Assembly: GCF_014203395.1 (NCBI RefSeq)
Contig: NZ_JACHIW010000001.1
Span: 1,488,001 to 1,552,000, forward strand
Length of the DNA stretch: 64,000 bases
Direction of reading: 5' to 3'
Origin: Saccharopolyspora phatthalungensis
Lineage (GTDB): Bacteria > Actinomycetota > Actinomycetes > Mycobacteriales > Pseudonocardiaceae
The notes under the pieces: model-generated
What the model was told of the DNA's origin: nothing
What the model saw: only the letters and a program-made list of their open reading frames with translations
The model's database searches: none
Shown: positions 34,659 through 43,075 of the stretch, in pieces
Layout: each line of letters starts with the position of its first letter
Position numbering within the stretch: position 1 is the first letter of the stretch
Translations under genes and position numbers: made by a program

Positions 34659-35090
34659 TCATCGGCGCACCATGCCCTGCAGCTGCGCCCGCAGCTCCGG
34701 GGTTAGCTGCCGCCCGACCCGCTCGACCAGGAGGGTCATCTCGTAGGCCACCAGGCCGATGTCGGCGTTCGGCGCGGCCAGCACCGCCAGGCAGGAACCG
34801 TCGCTGATGGACATCAGGAACAGGTAGCCCTGCTCCATTTCCACCACGGTCTGGGTGACCTCACCTGCTTCGAAACAACGCGCGGCGCCCTGGGTGAGGC
34901 TGACCAGCCCGGAGGCCACCGCGGACAACTGCTCGGCGCGATCCCGCGGCAAGCCCTGGGACCCGGCGAGTAACAGTCCGTCGGCCGAGACCACCACCGA
35001 GTGCGCCACACCGGGGACGCGACGCACGAAGTCGGTGATCAGCCAGCTGAAGCTGTTGCTGCTCATCGGTTGCTGCACGGACCCGTTCAC
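34659..35090 (-). CDS. Conservon roadblock/LC7 protein CvnB
   Basis: The 143-residue protein has a roadblock/LC7 domain (about 12-125: FSWLITDFVRRVPGVAHSVV, VSADGLLLAGSQGLPRDRAE, QGYLFLMSISDGSCLAVLAA). Such proteins act as partners of MglA/CvnD-type GTPases. The GTG at 35090 overlaps the cvnA stop (GTGA) and follows GGAGCAGGA; a second possible start is the Met nine codons in, where many CvnB proteins begin. It is the second gene in the conservon. Confidence 0.92.
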   Translation of the reverse strand: MNGSVQQPMSSNSFSWLITDFVRRVPGVAHSVVVSADGLLLAGSQGLPRDRAEQLSAVASGLVSLTQGAARCFEAGEVTQTVVEMEQGYLFLMSISDGSCLAVLAAPNADIGLVAYEMTLLVERVGRQLTPELRAQLQGMVRR

Positions 35091-38000
35091 TCCTGCTCCT
35101 CGGGACGGCTCGGATTCGAGCGGGGTGGTTCGGTGGAAACCGGTTCGGCCTTGGAATGCCTACCCCGTTTGACACCCTGCTGGAAGTTCGCCATCCGACC
35201 GCGCACGGCGTCTGCCGAGCGGGTGGCGGCGGGCTTGCGGCGGGGGGTCTGGGGTGTGCGCGGGGCCGCCGAACCCGGCACCAGGTTCGTCTTGGGCACC
35301 CGCTTGGGCAGCCCGGCCGCGGTGGTCTCCTGGACCTGCTGGGTCTGCAGCAGCGCCTCGGCTGCCTTCCAGCCGACATCGGCCGAACCCCAGCCCGGGT
35401 CCGGCACCGTGGTGCGCGGCACCTCGTCGACGTGCTCCTCCGGGGCGTCCGGCTGCTCGTTCTCCGGCTCCGGTTCGACCGGTTCGGGAGTCTCGGCCTG
35501 CTCGGGATTGTCGGCCGAAGCCGAACGGGCCGGGGTGGCCGGGGTGGCCGGAAATTCGTCCACATCGGACTCGCGGAACCACTGCGAAAGCACCGCTTCG
35601 TAGATCGGCAGGCGTTGGGTCGGCGCGTCGTCCATGTCCCAGGCGGTCCCTCTCGGCTCGTCGTCGGCGAACGCCGGCGGCCTGCCGTCGGTGCCCTCCA
35701 CCGGGCCACCCCCTAGGGCCCAGGCTTCGGTGGCCGGCTCCTGCCGGGTTCCGTTGTCCGCGGCGCCCTCGGAGTCCGCGGAACCGAAAAGGGCTCCGCC
35801 CAACCCGGTTCCGTCCGGTCCGCTGCCGTTGGGCACCGGCTCGTCCAGCCCCACCGGCAACTCCGCCGAGGTGAACCGGGCGGTCTTCTCCGCCTCGAAC
35901 GGGCTGCGGAACAGATCGGCCGATCCGATGGGATCCGACGGGCCCCCGCACTGGCCGTCGAATTCATCCGGGAACTGGCCGCCGCTCTCCTCGCTGGGCC
36001 ACTCCTCGGCGCGGACCTCATCGTCCGCGGGCGCCTGCGACGCATCCTCCCACTCCGGGACGTCGGTGGCACCGAACGAATCGCCGGAAGTAACGGTCAC
36101 CGAATACTGCGTGGACACCTCGGTGTCGTCGTTGTCCGGTTCGTCCTGTGGTTTCGGGGTGAACGCGGTGGCTTGCTCGACCCCGGCCAGCGACGGCAGC
36201 GGGGTGCGCTCGGGCAGCGGTTCGATCCCACGATCGGTTCCGGCGGCGGCGCGACCGCCGAACGCGGCGGCCAGGCCGAGGTGCGTGCCGGTCTCGCTGA
36301 CGGATTCGCGCGGCTCTTCGCCGATCGCGGCGCGCGGCACGTCGGGCATCGGCATCGGGCCGTCCGGGGTCAGCTGGACGACGAACTCGCCGGACACGCG
36401 CACCGTCGCGGTGACGCCGCCTTCGAGGCCGTCGTTGTTGTGCAGCTCGACCCGGATGTTGTGCCGCCGGGCCAGCTGCCCGACCACGAAGAGCCCCATC
36501 CGCCGGGACACCGCGACGTCGATCTCCGGCGGCCGGGTGAGCCGCTCGTTGATCTCGTCGACCTCGCCGGCGTCGATGCCCACGCCGCGGTCCCGGATCT
36601 CGATGACGAGTTCCTGCCTCCGGTATGCGGTGCGGACGGTGACCTCGGTGTCCGGGTTGGAGAACACGGTGGCGTTCTCCAGCAGCTCGGCGACCAGGTG
36701 CACGAAGTCGTTGACCACCCGGCCCTGGATGGCCAGGTCGGGCGCGTCGACCACGGCGACCCGCGCGTATTGCTCCACTTCGGACACCGCCGCGCCGAGA
36801 ACCTCGTTGAGCGCCACCGGCCGCATCATCCGGCGGGTCAGGTCGGTGCCGCCGAGGATCAGCAGGTTCTCGTTGTTCCGGCGCATGCGCGTGGCCAGGT
36901 GGTCCAGCTCGAACAGGCTGCTCAGCTGGTCCGGGTCCTGCTCGTCGCGCTCCAGCCGGTCGATCAGGGCCAGCTGCCGCTGCACCAGGGTCTGGCTGCG
37001 GCGCGCCAGGTTGACGAACAGGTCGTTGACGTTGGTGCGCAGCAGCGCCTGCTCGGAGGCAAGCCTCAGCGCCTGCTGGTGCACCGCGTCGAAGGTGCGG
37101 GCCACCTGCCCGATTTCCTCGTTGGAGTACACCGGCACCGGGGGCACCGTGATCTGGGCGGCGGTGCCCGGGTTCTCGTTGACCTTGTTGATCGCGTCCG
37201 GCAGGCTCTGCTGCGCGATCTCCAGGGCCCCGTAGCGCAGGGTGCGCAGCGGGCGCAGCATCGAGCGCGCGATGTAGGCCGCGACACCGAACGCCACCAC
37301 CAGCAGCAGCAACAGCAACACCGAGTCGCGGATCAGCGACCACGTCGCGGAATCGGCCAGGGCGGCGGCATCGTCGTGGAAGTCGGTCAGCACCTCGTCT
37401 TCCACCGAACGGACCAGGTCGGTGCGCTTGGCCGACTGCGTTCCCCATTCGAGCGGGTCGATGCCCGGCGGGTTCTCGCGGTCGGCCGCGATCAGCGCCG
37501 TCTGCTCGATCTGCTCGGTCCGGTCGACTTCGGGACCGGCGACCCGCGCGGCGTAGAGGGCGCTTTGCTCGGGGGTGGCGGCGCTCTCGAACTCCGCGAA
37601 AGCGGCCTCGAACCGCGCATTGGCGGCGCGCACCGCGTCGGTCTGCCCGGTGAGGAACTGCCCACGCAGCCCGGCCATGAGCAGGATCGAGCGCTGCTGG
37701 GCGAGCTGCTCCTTGGCCCGGCCGAGTGCTTCGGCGGCCCGCGCGGTCTGGCTGACCTGGGTGTTGACCGCGGCGGTGGATACCGTCCGGTTGATCTGCA
37801 GCAGGCTGTCGAGCACCGAGTTGTAGGCGACCAGCGTCTGCGGGCCGGTAAAGCCGGTGTTGATCGTGTTGCGCAGGGCACCCAGGCTGTCGAGTCGGTG
37901 CATCGCGCTCTGGTAGGCGCTGCTTACTTCCAGGGTGAAGTCCGCGACCCGCGAATCGAATGCCCGCAGCTGCTGCACCGCCGCGTCGACCCGCTGGTTC

Positions 38001-38326
38001 TGCGCGGTGTAATCGCCGACCCCGTTGGGACCGTTGGCGTTGGTGAGCACGACCGCGAAGTCGCGTTCGCGCTGCAGCTCGTGCGTCAGGCTCGCGACTT
38101 GCTGGCCGAGTTCGACCTGCTCGACGATGCTGTTCAGCCGCGACTGGGTGGCAAGTCCGTCATAGACCCGGATCCCGCCGACGGCCAGCGCGGCCAGGGT
38201 CGGCACGAGCAGGACGGCGGCCATCTTGTACCGGAGGCGCCAGTTGCGCAGCCACCACTTCTTGGTCCGGTTGGCAGCCGGATCAGTGGCTGCGCCGGCT
38301 CCGGTAGCGGGGTCGTTGTTGAGCAT
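35087..38326 (-). CDS. Conservon sensor histidine kinase CvnA (NIT domain)
   Basis: The 1079-residue protein has a transmembrane helix near residues 30-50 (YKMAAVLLVPTLAALAVGGI), an extracytoplasmic nitrate/nitrite-sensing-like region, a second helix (about 325-350), a HAMP-type linker and a GHKL ATPase domain (about 530-650: VHLVAELLENATVFSNPDTE and VIEIRDRGVGIDAGEVDE). The last 400 residues are acidic, Pro-rich and disordered, with a basic end. I chose the ATG at 38326 because AGGAAACAGGG precedes it; earlier in-frame starts lack a site. As in other conservons there is no typical phospho-acceptor His box. It senses an unknown signal and acts through CvnB, CvnC and CvnD. Confidence 0.9.
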   Translation of the reverse strand: MLNNDPATGAGAATDPAANRTKKWWLRNWRLRYKMAAVLLVPTLAALAVGGIRVYDGLATQSRLNSIVEQVELGQQVASLTHELQRERDFAVVLTNANGPNGVGDYTAQNQRVDAAVQQLRAFDSRVADFTLEVSSAYQSAMHRLDSLGALRNTINTGFTGPQTLVAYNSVLDSLLQINRTVSTAAVNTQVSQTARAAEALGRAKEQLAQQRSILLMAGLRGQFLTGQTDAVRAANARFEAAFAEFESAATPEQSALYAARVAGPEVDRTEQIEQTALIAADRENPPGIDPLEWGTQSAKRTDLVRSVEDEVLTDFHDDAAALADSATWSLIRDSVLLLLLLVVAFGVAAYIARSMLRPLRTLRYGALEIAQQSLPDAINKVNENPGTAAQITVPPVPVYSNEEIGQVARTFDAVHQQALRLASEQALLRTNVNDLFVNLARRSQTLVQRQLALIDRLERDEQDPDQLSSLFELDHLATRMRRNNENLLILGGTDLTRRMMRPVALNEVLGAAVSEVEQYARVAVVDAPDLAIQGRVVNDFVHLVAELLENATVFSNPDTEVTVRTAYRRQELVIEIRDRGVGIDAGEVDEINERLTRPPEIDVAVSRRMGLFVVGQLARRHNIRVELHNNDGLEGGVTATVRVSGEFVVQLTPDGPMPMPDVPRAAIGEEPRESVSETGTHLGLAAAFGGRAAAGTDRGIEPLPERTPLPSLAGVEQATAFTPKPQDEPDNDDTEVSTQYSVTVTSGDSFGATDVPEWEDASQAPADDEVRAEEWPSEESGGQFPDEFDGQCGGPSDPIGSADLFRSPFEAEKTARFTSAELPVGLDEPVPNGSGPDGTGLGGALFGSADSEGAADNGTRQEPATEAWALGGGPVEGTDGRPPAFADDEPRGTAWDMDDAPTQRLPIYEAVLSQWFRESDVDEFPATPATPARSASADNPEQAETPEPVEPEPENEQPDAPEEHVDEVPRTTVPDPGWGSADVGWKAAEALLQTQQVQETTAAGLPKRVPKTNLVPGSAAPRTPQTPRRKPAATRSADAVRGRMANFQQGVKRGRHSKAEPVSTEPPRSNPSRPEEQE

Positions 38327-38959
38327 CCCTGTTTCCTGCGCTGCGGCGGACATGTTCGACACCGCCACGGCTAGCTGCCCTTCCGCGCCGCGGCAGTGTT
38401 GATCGACGTGTGAGGAATGTGCCCGCGATCCGACGCGGTGGCGCCAAATACGCACGAGCGGGACGACGGGCCTTCGACTCGCGTCGAGCCCCCGTAGACC
38501 CTGACTCTGTCAGCCGGGCTTGCCATCACACTCCCTGGTCACAACGTGCATCCCCCGAAGCAGAGGCCGGTCACCTCGACGGGCGAGACTATACTTAACT
38601 GGGCGTCACAAGTCAGGCCCCTAGAGCGAGAGTTCCTCACTCGGATGAGTGGCATGAACTACACGTAGGCCATTCGTGTGACTATGAGCTCGTTACGCCT
38701 GGTTGTCGACGTTGGTTCGACGCCCTACAGTCCTGCGTGCACCCCCGCCCGGCCACGTCCCGAAACCTTTGCCGCTCCACCACCGGGCCGCGGCGCCAAT
38801 GGCCCGTGAACAGCCGGTGATCGCCAACGACGGCATCGTCCACAGTGCACTGGAGCGCGCTTCTGGACCGCTCGCGGGGGCACGTCCGCACCGTTCGGCT
38901 GCTCACGCCAATCCCTCCGCAGCCGTGCCCGGCGCCGCACCCAATGCAAGGAGGAGTAC
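38327..38959. other. 633-bp intergenic region between cvnA and the first binding-protein gene
   Basis: No credible gene is seen. On the minus strand it holds the upstream region of the conservon. On the plus strand it holds a sigma-70-type promoter at 38703-38731, followed by an untranslated leader of about 220 bases to the start at 38960. The segment 38681-38745 closely resembles 40194-40260 ahead of the second binding-protein gene. Confidence 0.6.
38703..38731 (+). promoter_or_regulatory. Promoter of the first NitT/TauT-type binding protein (duplicated module, copy 1)
   Basis: The -35 box TTGTCG (38703-38708) and -10 box TACAGT (38726-38731) are separated by 17 bases. The identical boxes with the same 17-base spacing recur ahead of the second binding-protein gene (40220-40248), while the spacer has diverged. 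Preservation of exactly these bases argues for function. TTACGCCTGG directly upstream of the -35 box is also conserved. Confidence 0.7.
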
Positions 38960-39979
38960 ATGAGCCCCGTCCTCGCCCACCGCGCCCTGCCCCGCAGGAG
39001 TCTGCTGAAGCTCGCCGGCGGGACGGCCACCGCCGGGGCGCTGCTGGGCGTGAGCGGCTGCGGACTCCTCGGCGGATCACAGTCGGCGGAGGGCGGAAAC
39101 GGCCTGGTCGAGAAGGCTAACCTGCGGGTCGGCGCGCTGCCGATCAACGACCTGGCGCCGCTGCACCTGGCCGTTCGGAACGGGCTTTTCCGGCAAGAAG
39201 GACTGACCGTCGAGATCATCACCGCGGCGGACGGCGCCTCCGCGCTGAACAGCACCATCGGCGGCGACTACGACATCACCTACAGCAGCTACGTGCCGTT
39301 CTTCCAGGCGCAGGCGCGGGGCGTCGCGCAGCTGAAGATCGTCGCGGACTGCGCGTCGGCCGCCCCGAACAGCACCGTGATCATGACCTCGCCGCGCTCC
39401 AAGGTCCGCCGGCCGCCGGACCTGGCCGGTAAGAAGATCGCGATCAGCGGCCCGGCCACCATCTCGGAACTGCTGGTCAAGGCCACCATGCGCGCCTACG
39501 GCGTGGACTTCGACAAGGTGCGCTTCGTCCCGATCCCGTTCATCAACATGCCCGCCGCGCTGCAGCAGGACCAGGTGGACGCCGCGATTCTCACCGAGCC
39601 GTTCCTCACCCTGGCGGCCCGCAACAGCGGCGCGGTGCCGGTGGTGGACGCCGCCACCGGACCGCTTGAGGACCTGCCGCTGACCGGCTACGGCGCGACG
39701 ACGAAGTTCTGCACGGAGAATCCGAAGACCATCGCCGCGTTCCAGCGGGCAATGGACCGCGCCGTCGCCGAAGCGCAGGACCGCAGCAAGATCGAGCCAC
39801 TGCTGCCGGAATTCGCCAAGATCGACAAGGAAACCGCGTCGATCATCACGCTGCTGAAGTTCAACTCGCGCGCCGACGCCACCCGCCTGCAGCGGGTGCC
39901 GCGCCTGATGCGGGACTTCGGGTTCATCAACACCGACGTCGACGTCGACGGCATGATCGTGCCTCCGCCGCGGAACTGA
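38960..39979 (+). CDS. NitT/TauT-type ABC transporter substrate-binding lipoprotein, paralogue 1
   Basis: The 339-residue protein has an RR-containing leader (PRRSLLKLAGGTATAGALLG) and lipobox-like VSGC, suggesting Tat export and lipid anchoring. A periplasmic-binding fold of the SsuA/TauA/ThiY group follows (LRVGALPINDLAPLHLAVRN, GLFRQEGLTVEIITAADGAS, GGDYDITYSSYVPFF, DLAGKKIAISGPATISELLV). It is strikingly similar to the next gene's product, with long identical stretches near the C-terminus. AAGGAGGAG precedes the ATG. A hairpin after its stop suggests it is transcribed alone. The ligand is not evident. Confidence 0.88.
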   Translation: MSPVLAHRALPRRSLLKLAGGTATAGALLGVSGCGLLGGSQSAEGGNGLVEKANLRVGALPINDLAPLHLAVRNGLFRQEGLTVEIITAADGASALNSTIGGDYDITYSSYVPFFQAQARGVAQLKIVADCASAAPNSTVIMTSPRSKVRRPPDLAGKKIAISGPATISELLVKATMRAYGVDFDKVRFVPIPFINMPAALQQDQVDAAILTEPFLTLAARNSGAVPVVDAATGPLEDLPLTGYGATTKFCTENPKTIAAFQRAMDRAVAEAQDRSKIEPLLPEFAKIDKETASIITLLKFNSRADATRLQRVPRLMRDFGFINTDVDVDGMIVPPPRN

Positions 39980-39990
39980 CTTTTCCCGCA

Positions 39991-40039
39991 GCGGCCGTGA
40001 GTCCGCGAGTGGCCCGTCGCCGCCAACGAACTCACGGGC
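39991..40039 (+). terminator. Long hairpin after the first binding-protein gene
   Basis: GGCCGTGAGT at 39992-40001 can pair with ACTCACGGGCC at 40029-40039 across a 27-base loop, 12 bases after the stop. It could terminate the first binding-protein message before the second promoter. Confidence 0.4.
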
Positions 40040-40102
40040 CGGATCCCGAATCACCTTGACTCAGAAGGAATTCGGCGTTTCCCCGAATTGTCCAGGCGAA
40101 TT

Positions 40103-40158
40103 CAGCTCGCCGTCACAACCTGTTTTGATTCAGCTCGCAGTCACACCATGTTTTGGTT
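40103..40158 (+). repeat. 28-bp tandem repeat containing GTCACA, possible operator
   Basis: Two adjacent 28-base units start with CAGCTCGC, continue with GTCACA and end with TGTTTTG plus two or three bases; they agree at 24 of 28 positions. GTCACAA is the reverse of TTGTGAC, which appears at 40193-40199 just upstream of the promoter. CGTCACAA also appears ahead of the first binding-protein gene (around 38607). This pattern suggests binding sites for one regulator; inference. Confidence 0.45.
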
Positions 40159-40219
40159 GCTCCGAGTGAGCCATACAACACGCGTGAGTGAGTTGTGACA
40201 ACGAGCTAATTACGCCTGG

Positions 40220-40248
40220 TTGTCGCATGTGGTCCGACCTTCTACAGT
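40220..40248 (+). promoter_or_regulatory. Promoter of the second binding protein and transporter operon (duplicated module, copy 2)
   Basis: TTGTCG (40220-40225) and TACAGT (40243-40248) with a 17-base spacer exactly mirror the promoter at 38703-38731. The preceding TTACGCCTGG is shared too. This promoter probably drives the binding protein, both permeases and the ATPase. Confidence 0.7.
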
Positions 40249-40493
40249 TCGAGTGCACCAAGCCCGCCACTGCACCGGGAGAATCGATGCACCGCCTCCG
40301 GACCGCGGCAGTCAACCGGCCCGGAGTCAACGCTCGCCCCGCCCGTCCTCCCGGGTCAACAACGCGACGACGCCGTCCACCTCGGACGAGCCACGCCCGC
40401 GTGGCACCGGTCGTCGAAGCGGACCCGTACCTGCTCCCGGCGCGCGGCACAAGGGAAGTACGCGCACCGCACCCCGACGCCAGGAGGATCCAG

Positions 40494-41495
40494 ATGAGTC
40501 CGCTTCCACGCCGAGACCTGCTGAAACTCGCAGGCGGGATGATCACGGCAGGCGCCGTGATGGGCACTGGCGGTTGCGGGCTACTCGGCGGTTCGGAAGC
40601 GCAACAGGGCGGCAACGCCCAGGTCGAGAAGGCGAATCTGCGGGTCGGCGGCCTGCCCACCAGCGAACTCGCACCCCTGCACCTGGCGGTGCAGAACGGT
40701 CATTTCCAGCGCGAGGGCCTCACCGTCGAAATCATCAACGCCGCCGACGGCGCCTCCGCGCTGAACAGCACCATCGGCGGCGACTACGACATCACGTTCA
40801 GCAGCTACGTGCCCATCTTCGCCGCCCAGGCCCATGGCGTGGCCCAGCTGAAGATCGTCGCGGACTGCGCATCGAGCGTGCCGAACACCTGCATGATCAT
40901 GGCCTCGCCGAACTCCAGCGTGCGCAGGCCAAAAGACCTCGCGGGCAAGAAGATCGCGATCAGCGGCGCGGGCACCATCTCCGAGCTGATGGTCAAGGCC
41001 GCGATGAAAGCCAACGGCGTGGACTACGGCAAGGTGCAGTGGGTGCCGCTCGGATTCGTCAACATGCCGAACGCGCTGCGCGCAAGCCAGGTCGATGCCG
41101 CCTTCGTCGTCGAGCCGTTCCTGACGCTGTCCGCCCGCGACGCGGGCGCCATCCCGGTCGTGGACACCGCCACCGGACCGCTGGAAGACCTTCCGCTTGG
41201 CGGCTACGTCTCGTCGGCCAAGTTCGCCGACGAGAATCCCAAGACGATTTCGGCATTTCAGCGCGCCATGGACACCGCGGTCGCCGAAGCGCAGGACCGC
41301 AGCAAGATCGAGCCGCTGCTCCCGCAATTCGCCAAGATCGACAAGGAAACCGCGTCGATCATCACGCTGCTGAAGATGAACTCCCGCGCCGACAGCACCC
41401 GCCTGCAGCGCATCCCGCGGCTGATGCGGGAATTCGGCTACATCGACAAGGATGTCGACGTGGCAAGCATGATCATCGCGCCGCCGCAGAGCTGA
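40494..41495 (+). CDS. NitT/TauT-type ABC transporter substrate-binding lipoprotein, paralogue 2
   Basis: The 333-residue protein repeats the architecture of the preceding gene: PRRDLLKLAGGMITAGAVMG leader, GGC lipobox, LAPLHLAVQNGHFQREGLTV, GGDYDITFSSYVPIF, AGKKIAISGAGTISELMVKA. Both proteins share the identical stretch DRSKIEPLLP and IDKETASIITLLK. The differences cluster in regions that normally line the ligand pocket, so the two may bind related but different ligands. AGGAGGATCCAG precedes the ATG. It is the first gene of the operon with both permeases (10 bases to the next gene). Confidence 0.9.
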   Translation: MSPLPRRDLLKLAGGMITAGAVMGTGGCGLLGGSEAQQGGNAQVEKANLRVGGLPTSELAPLHLAVQNGHFQREGLTVEIINAADGASALNSTIGGDYDITFSSYVPIFAAQAHGVAQLKIVADCASSVPNTCMIMASPNSSVRRPKDLAGKKIAISGAGTISELMVKAAMKANGVDYGKVQWVPLGFVNMPNALRASQVDAAFVVEPFLTLSARDAGAIPVVDTATGPLEDLPLGGYVSSAKFADENPKTISAFQRAMDTAVAEAQDRSKIEPLLPQFAKIDKETASIITLLKMNSRADSTRLQRIPRLMREFGYIDKDVDVASMIIAPPQS

Positions 41496-41504
41496 CTCGC
41501 GGAA

Positions 41505-42272
41505 ATGACCAGAACACTCCGGGGATTGATCGGGCTTGCGGGTTTCCTCCTCGCGTGGGAAGTCTTCAGCCGGTCCGGAATCGTCCCGCAGCAATACCTT
41601 CCGCCACCGTCCACAGTGCTCACTCGATTCGTCGAACTACTCGGCGACCGCGCCTTCCTGCTCGACCTAATCGCCAGCGTGCTGGCCTGGGCGATCGCGC
41701 TGGGCATCGCCATCGCCATCGCGGTACCCGCCGGCCTGCTGCTCGGCAGCGTGCCCTGGATCCGGTCGGGCACCCGGGCGATCATCGAGTTCCTCCGTCC
41801 GATCCCGTCGGTCGCGCTGATCCCGCTCGCCATCGTGCTCGTCGGCGCCGGGCCGGAAACCAAGATCACGCTTGCCGTGTACGCCGCGGTGTGGCCGATC
41901 CTGTTCAACACCATTTATGCGCTGGACGAGATCGACCCGGTCATGGTGGATACCGCGCGCTCCTTCGGGTTCGGCCGCGGCCGGGTGATGTGCACGGTGG
42001 CGCTGCCAAGCGCCGCGCCGTTCGTGCTCACCGGCATCCGGATGTCCGCCGCGGTCGCGCTGATTCTGGTTGTCAGCACCGAGTTCCTGGCCGGCGGCGG
42101 CAGCGGGCTGGGCAGCTTCGTGCTCGACGCGAGCACCGGTGCCGGCCGGATGGACCTCGTGCTGGCGGGCACCCTGGTCGCGGGAATCGTCGGCTATCTC
42201 AGCAACGAAGCGCTGGAACTGGTGCACAAGCGCGCCTTCCGGTGGAGCGCGGTCGATCGGGAGGCGGGGTGA
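41505..42272 (+). CDS. ABC transporter permease (SsuC/TauC type), first
   Basis: The 255-residue protein has about six membrane helices and the binding-protein-dependent permease motif with the EAA loop MVDTARSFGFGRGRVMCTVA. Helices include LRGLIGLAGFLLAWEVFS and VLAWAIALGIAIAIAVPAGL. It forms one half of the channel, with the next permease overlapping its stop (GTGA). Two distinct permeases instead of a homodimer fit a heterodimeric importer. Confidence 0.9.
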   Translation: MTRTLRGLIGLAGFLLAWEVFSRSGIVPQQYLPPPSTVLTRFVELLGDRAFLLDLIASVLAWAIALGIAIAIAVPAGLLLGSVPWIRSGTRAIIEFLRPIPSVALIPLAIVLVGAGPETKITLAVYAAVWPILFNTIYALDEIDPVMVDTARSFGFGRGRVMCTVALPSAAPFVLTGIRMSAAVALILVVSTEFLAGGGSGLGSFVLDASTGAGRMDLVLAGTLVAGIVGYLSNEALELVHKRAFRWSAVDREAG

Positions 42273-43069
42273 TCGGGGTGCACGGATTCCTGCGGCGTTG
42301 GTCGGTGTTCATCGGCGCGATCGTGGTCTGGGAACTGCTCACCCGCGCCGCGTCGAGCCCCTTCTTCCCCGCCCCGACGCGGATCGTCGGCGCCGCCGTA
42401 GAGAAGTGGTTCAGCGGACCGGCCTCGTCACTGTTCCTGACCGACGAGGCGTACACGGATCTGCTGGCCAGCCTCGGGCGGATCGCCGGGGGTTGGCTCA
42501 TCGCGGTGGCGCTCGGCGTCGGACTAGGAACGCTGCTGGGCCGGTCTCGCACCGCGCTGGACTACGTCGGGCCGCTGATGGCGTTCATGCGGGCCATTCC
42601 GCCGCCGGTGCTGGTGCCGGTCTTCCTGGTATTGCTGGGCATCGGGGCACAGATGCAGATCGCTGTGATCGTTTTCGGCGTGATGTGGCCGATCCTGCTG
42701 AATACCGTCGACGGGGTCCGCTCCGTCGACCAAGTCAAGGTGGACACCGCCCGGTCGTTCCGCATTCCCCGCGCGCACTGGGTTTTCGGGGTGGTGCTGC
42801 CCGCGGCGACGCCGAAGATCTTCGCCGGGCTGCGGGTGAGCCTGTCGCTGGCGCTGGTGCTGATGGTCGTCTCGGAACTGGTCGGCTCCACCAACGGCAT
42901 CGGCTACCGGCTGATGTTCGACCAGCGGAAGTTCGACTTTCCCGCCATGTGGGCGGGCATCGTGCTGCTGGGCATCCTCGGTTATCTGCTCAACACCTTG
43001 CTGCTCGCGGTGGAGCGCCGCGCGCTGAGCTGGCAACCATCGCAAGCGCACCAAATGGCCGGAGGCTGA
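42269..43069 (+). CDS. ABC transporter permease (SsuC/TauC type), second
   Basis: The 266-residue permease begins at a GTG overlapping the stop of the preceding permease gene by four bases. Membrane helices include VFIGAIVVWELLTRA and GGWLIAVALGVGLGTLLGR, with the EAA loop VKVDTARSFRIPRAHWVFGV. It has the same fold as its neighbour but is clearly diverged, so both copies are functional partners and not a recent duplicate. The ATPase gene follows 6 bases downstream. Confidence 0.9.
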   Translation: MIGVHGFLRRWSVFIGAIVVWELLTRAASSPFFPAPTRIVGAAVEKWFSGPASSLFLTDEAYTDLLASLGRIAGGWLIAVALGVGLGTLLGRSRTALDYVGPLMAFMRAIPPPVLVPVFLVLLGIGAQMQIAVIVFGVMWPILLNTVDGVRSVDQVKVDTARSFRIPRAHWVFGVVLPAATPKIFAGLRVSLSLALVLMVVSELVGSTNGIGYRLMFDQRKFDFPAMWAGIVLLGILGYLLNTLLLAVERRALSWQPSQAHQMAGG

Positions 43070-43075
43070 CTTGTC

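Larger units (their letters stand above)
39980..40493. other. 514-bp intergenic region with duplicated promoter module and tandem repeats
   Basis: No gene is seen. It contains a hairpin (39991-40039), a 28-bp tandem repeat (40103-40158), a perfect TTGTGACAA palindrome (40193-40201) and the second copy of the promoter module (40220-40248), with a leader of about 240 bases to the start at 40494. Confidence 0.6.

Noticed and set aside
36173..38374. Long + strand open frame opposite cvnA
   Set aside because: A shadow of the kinase gene; no recognisable motif or ribosome site.
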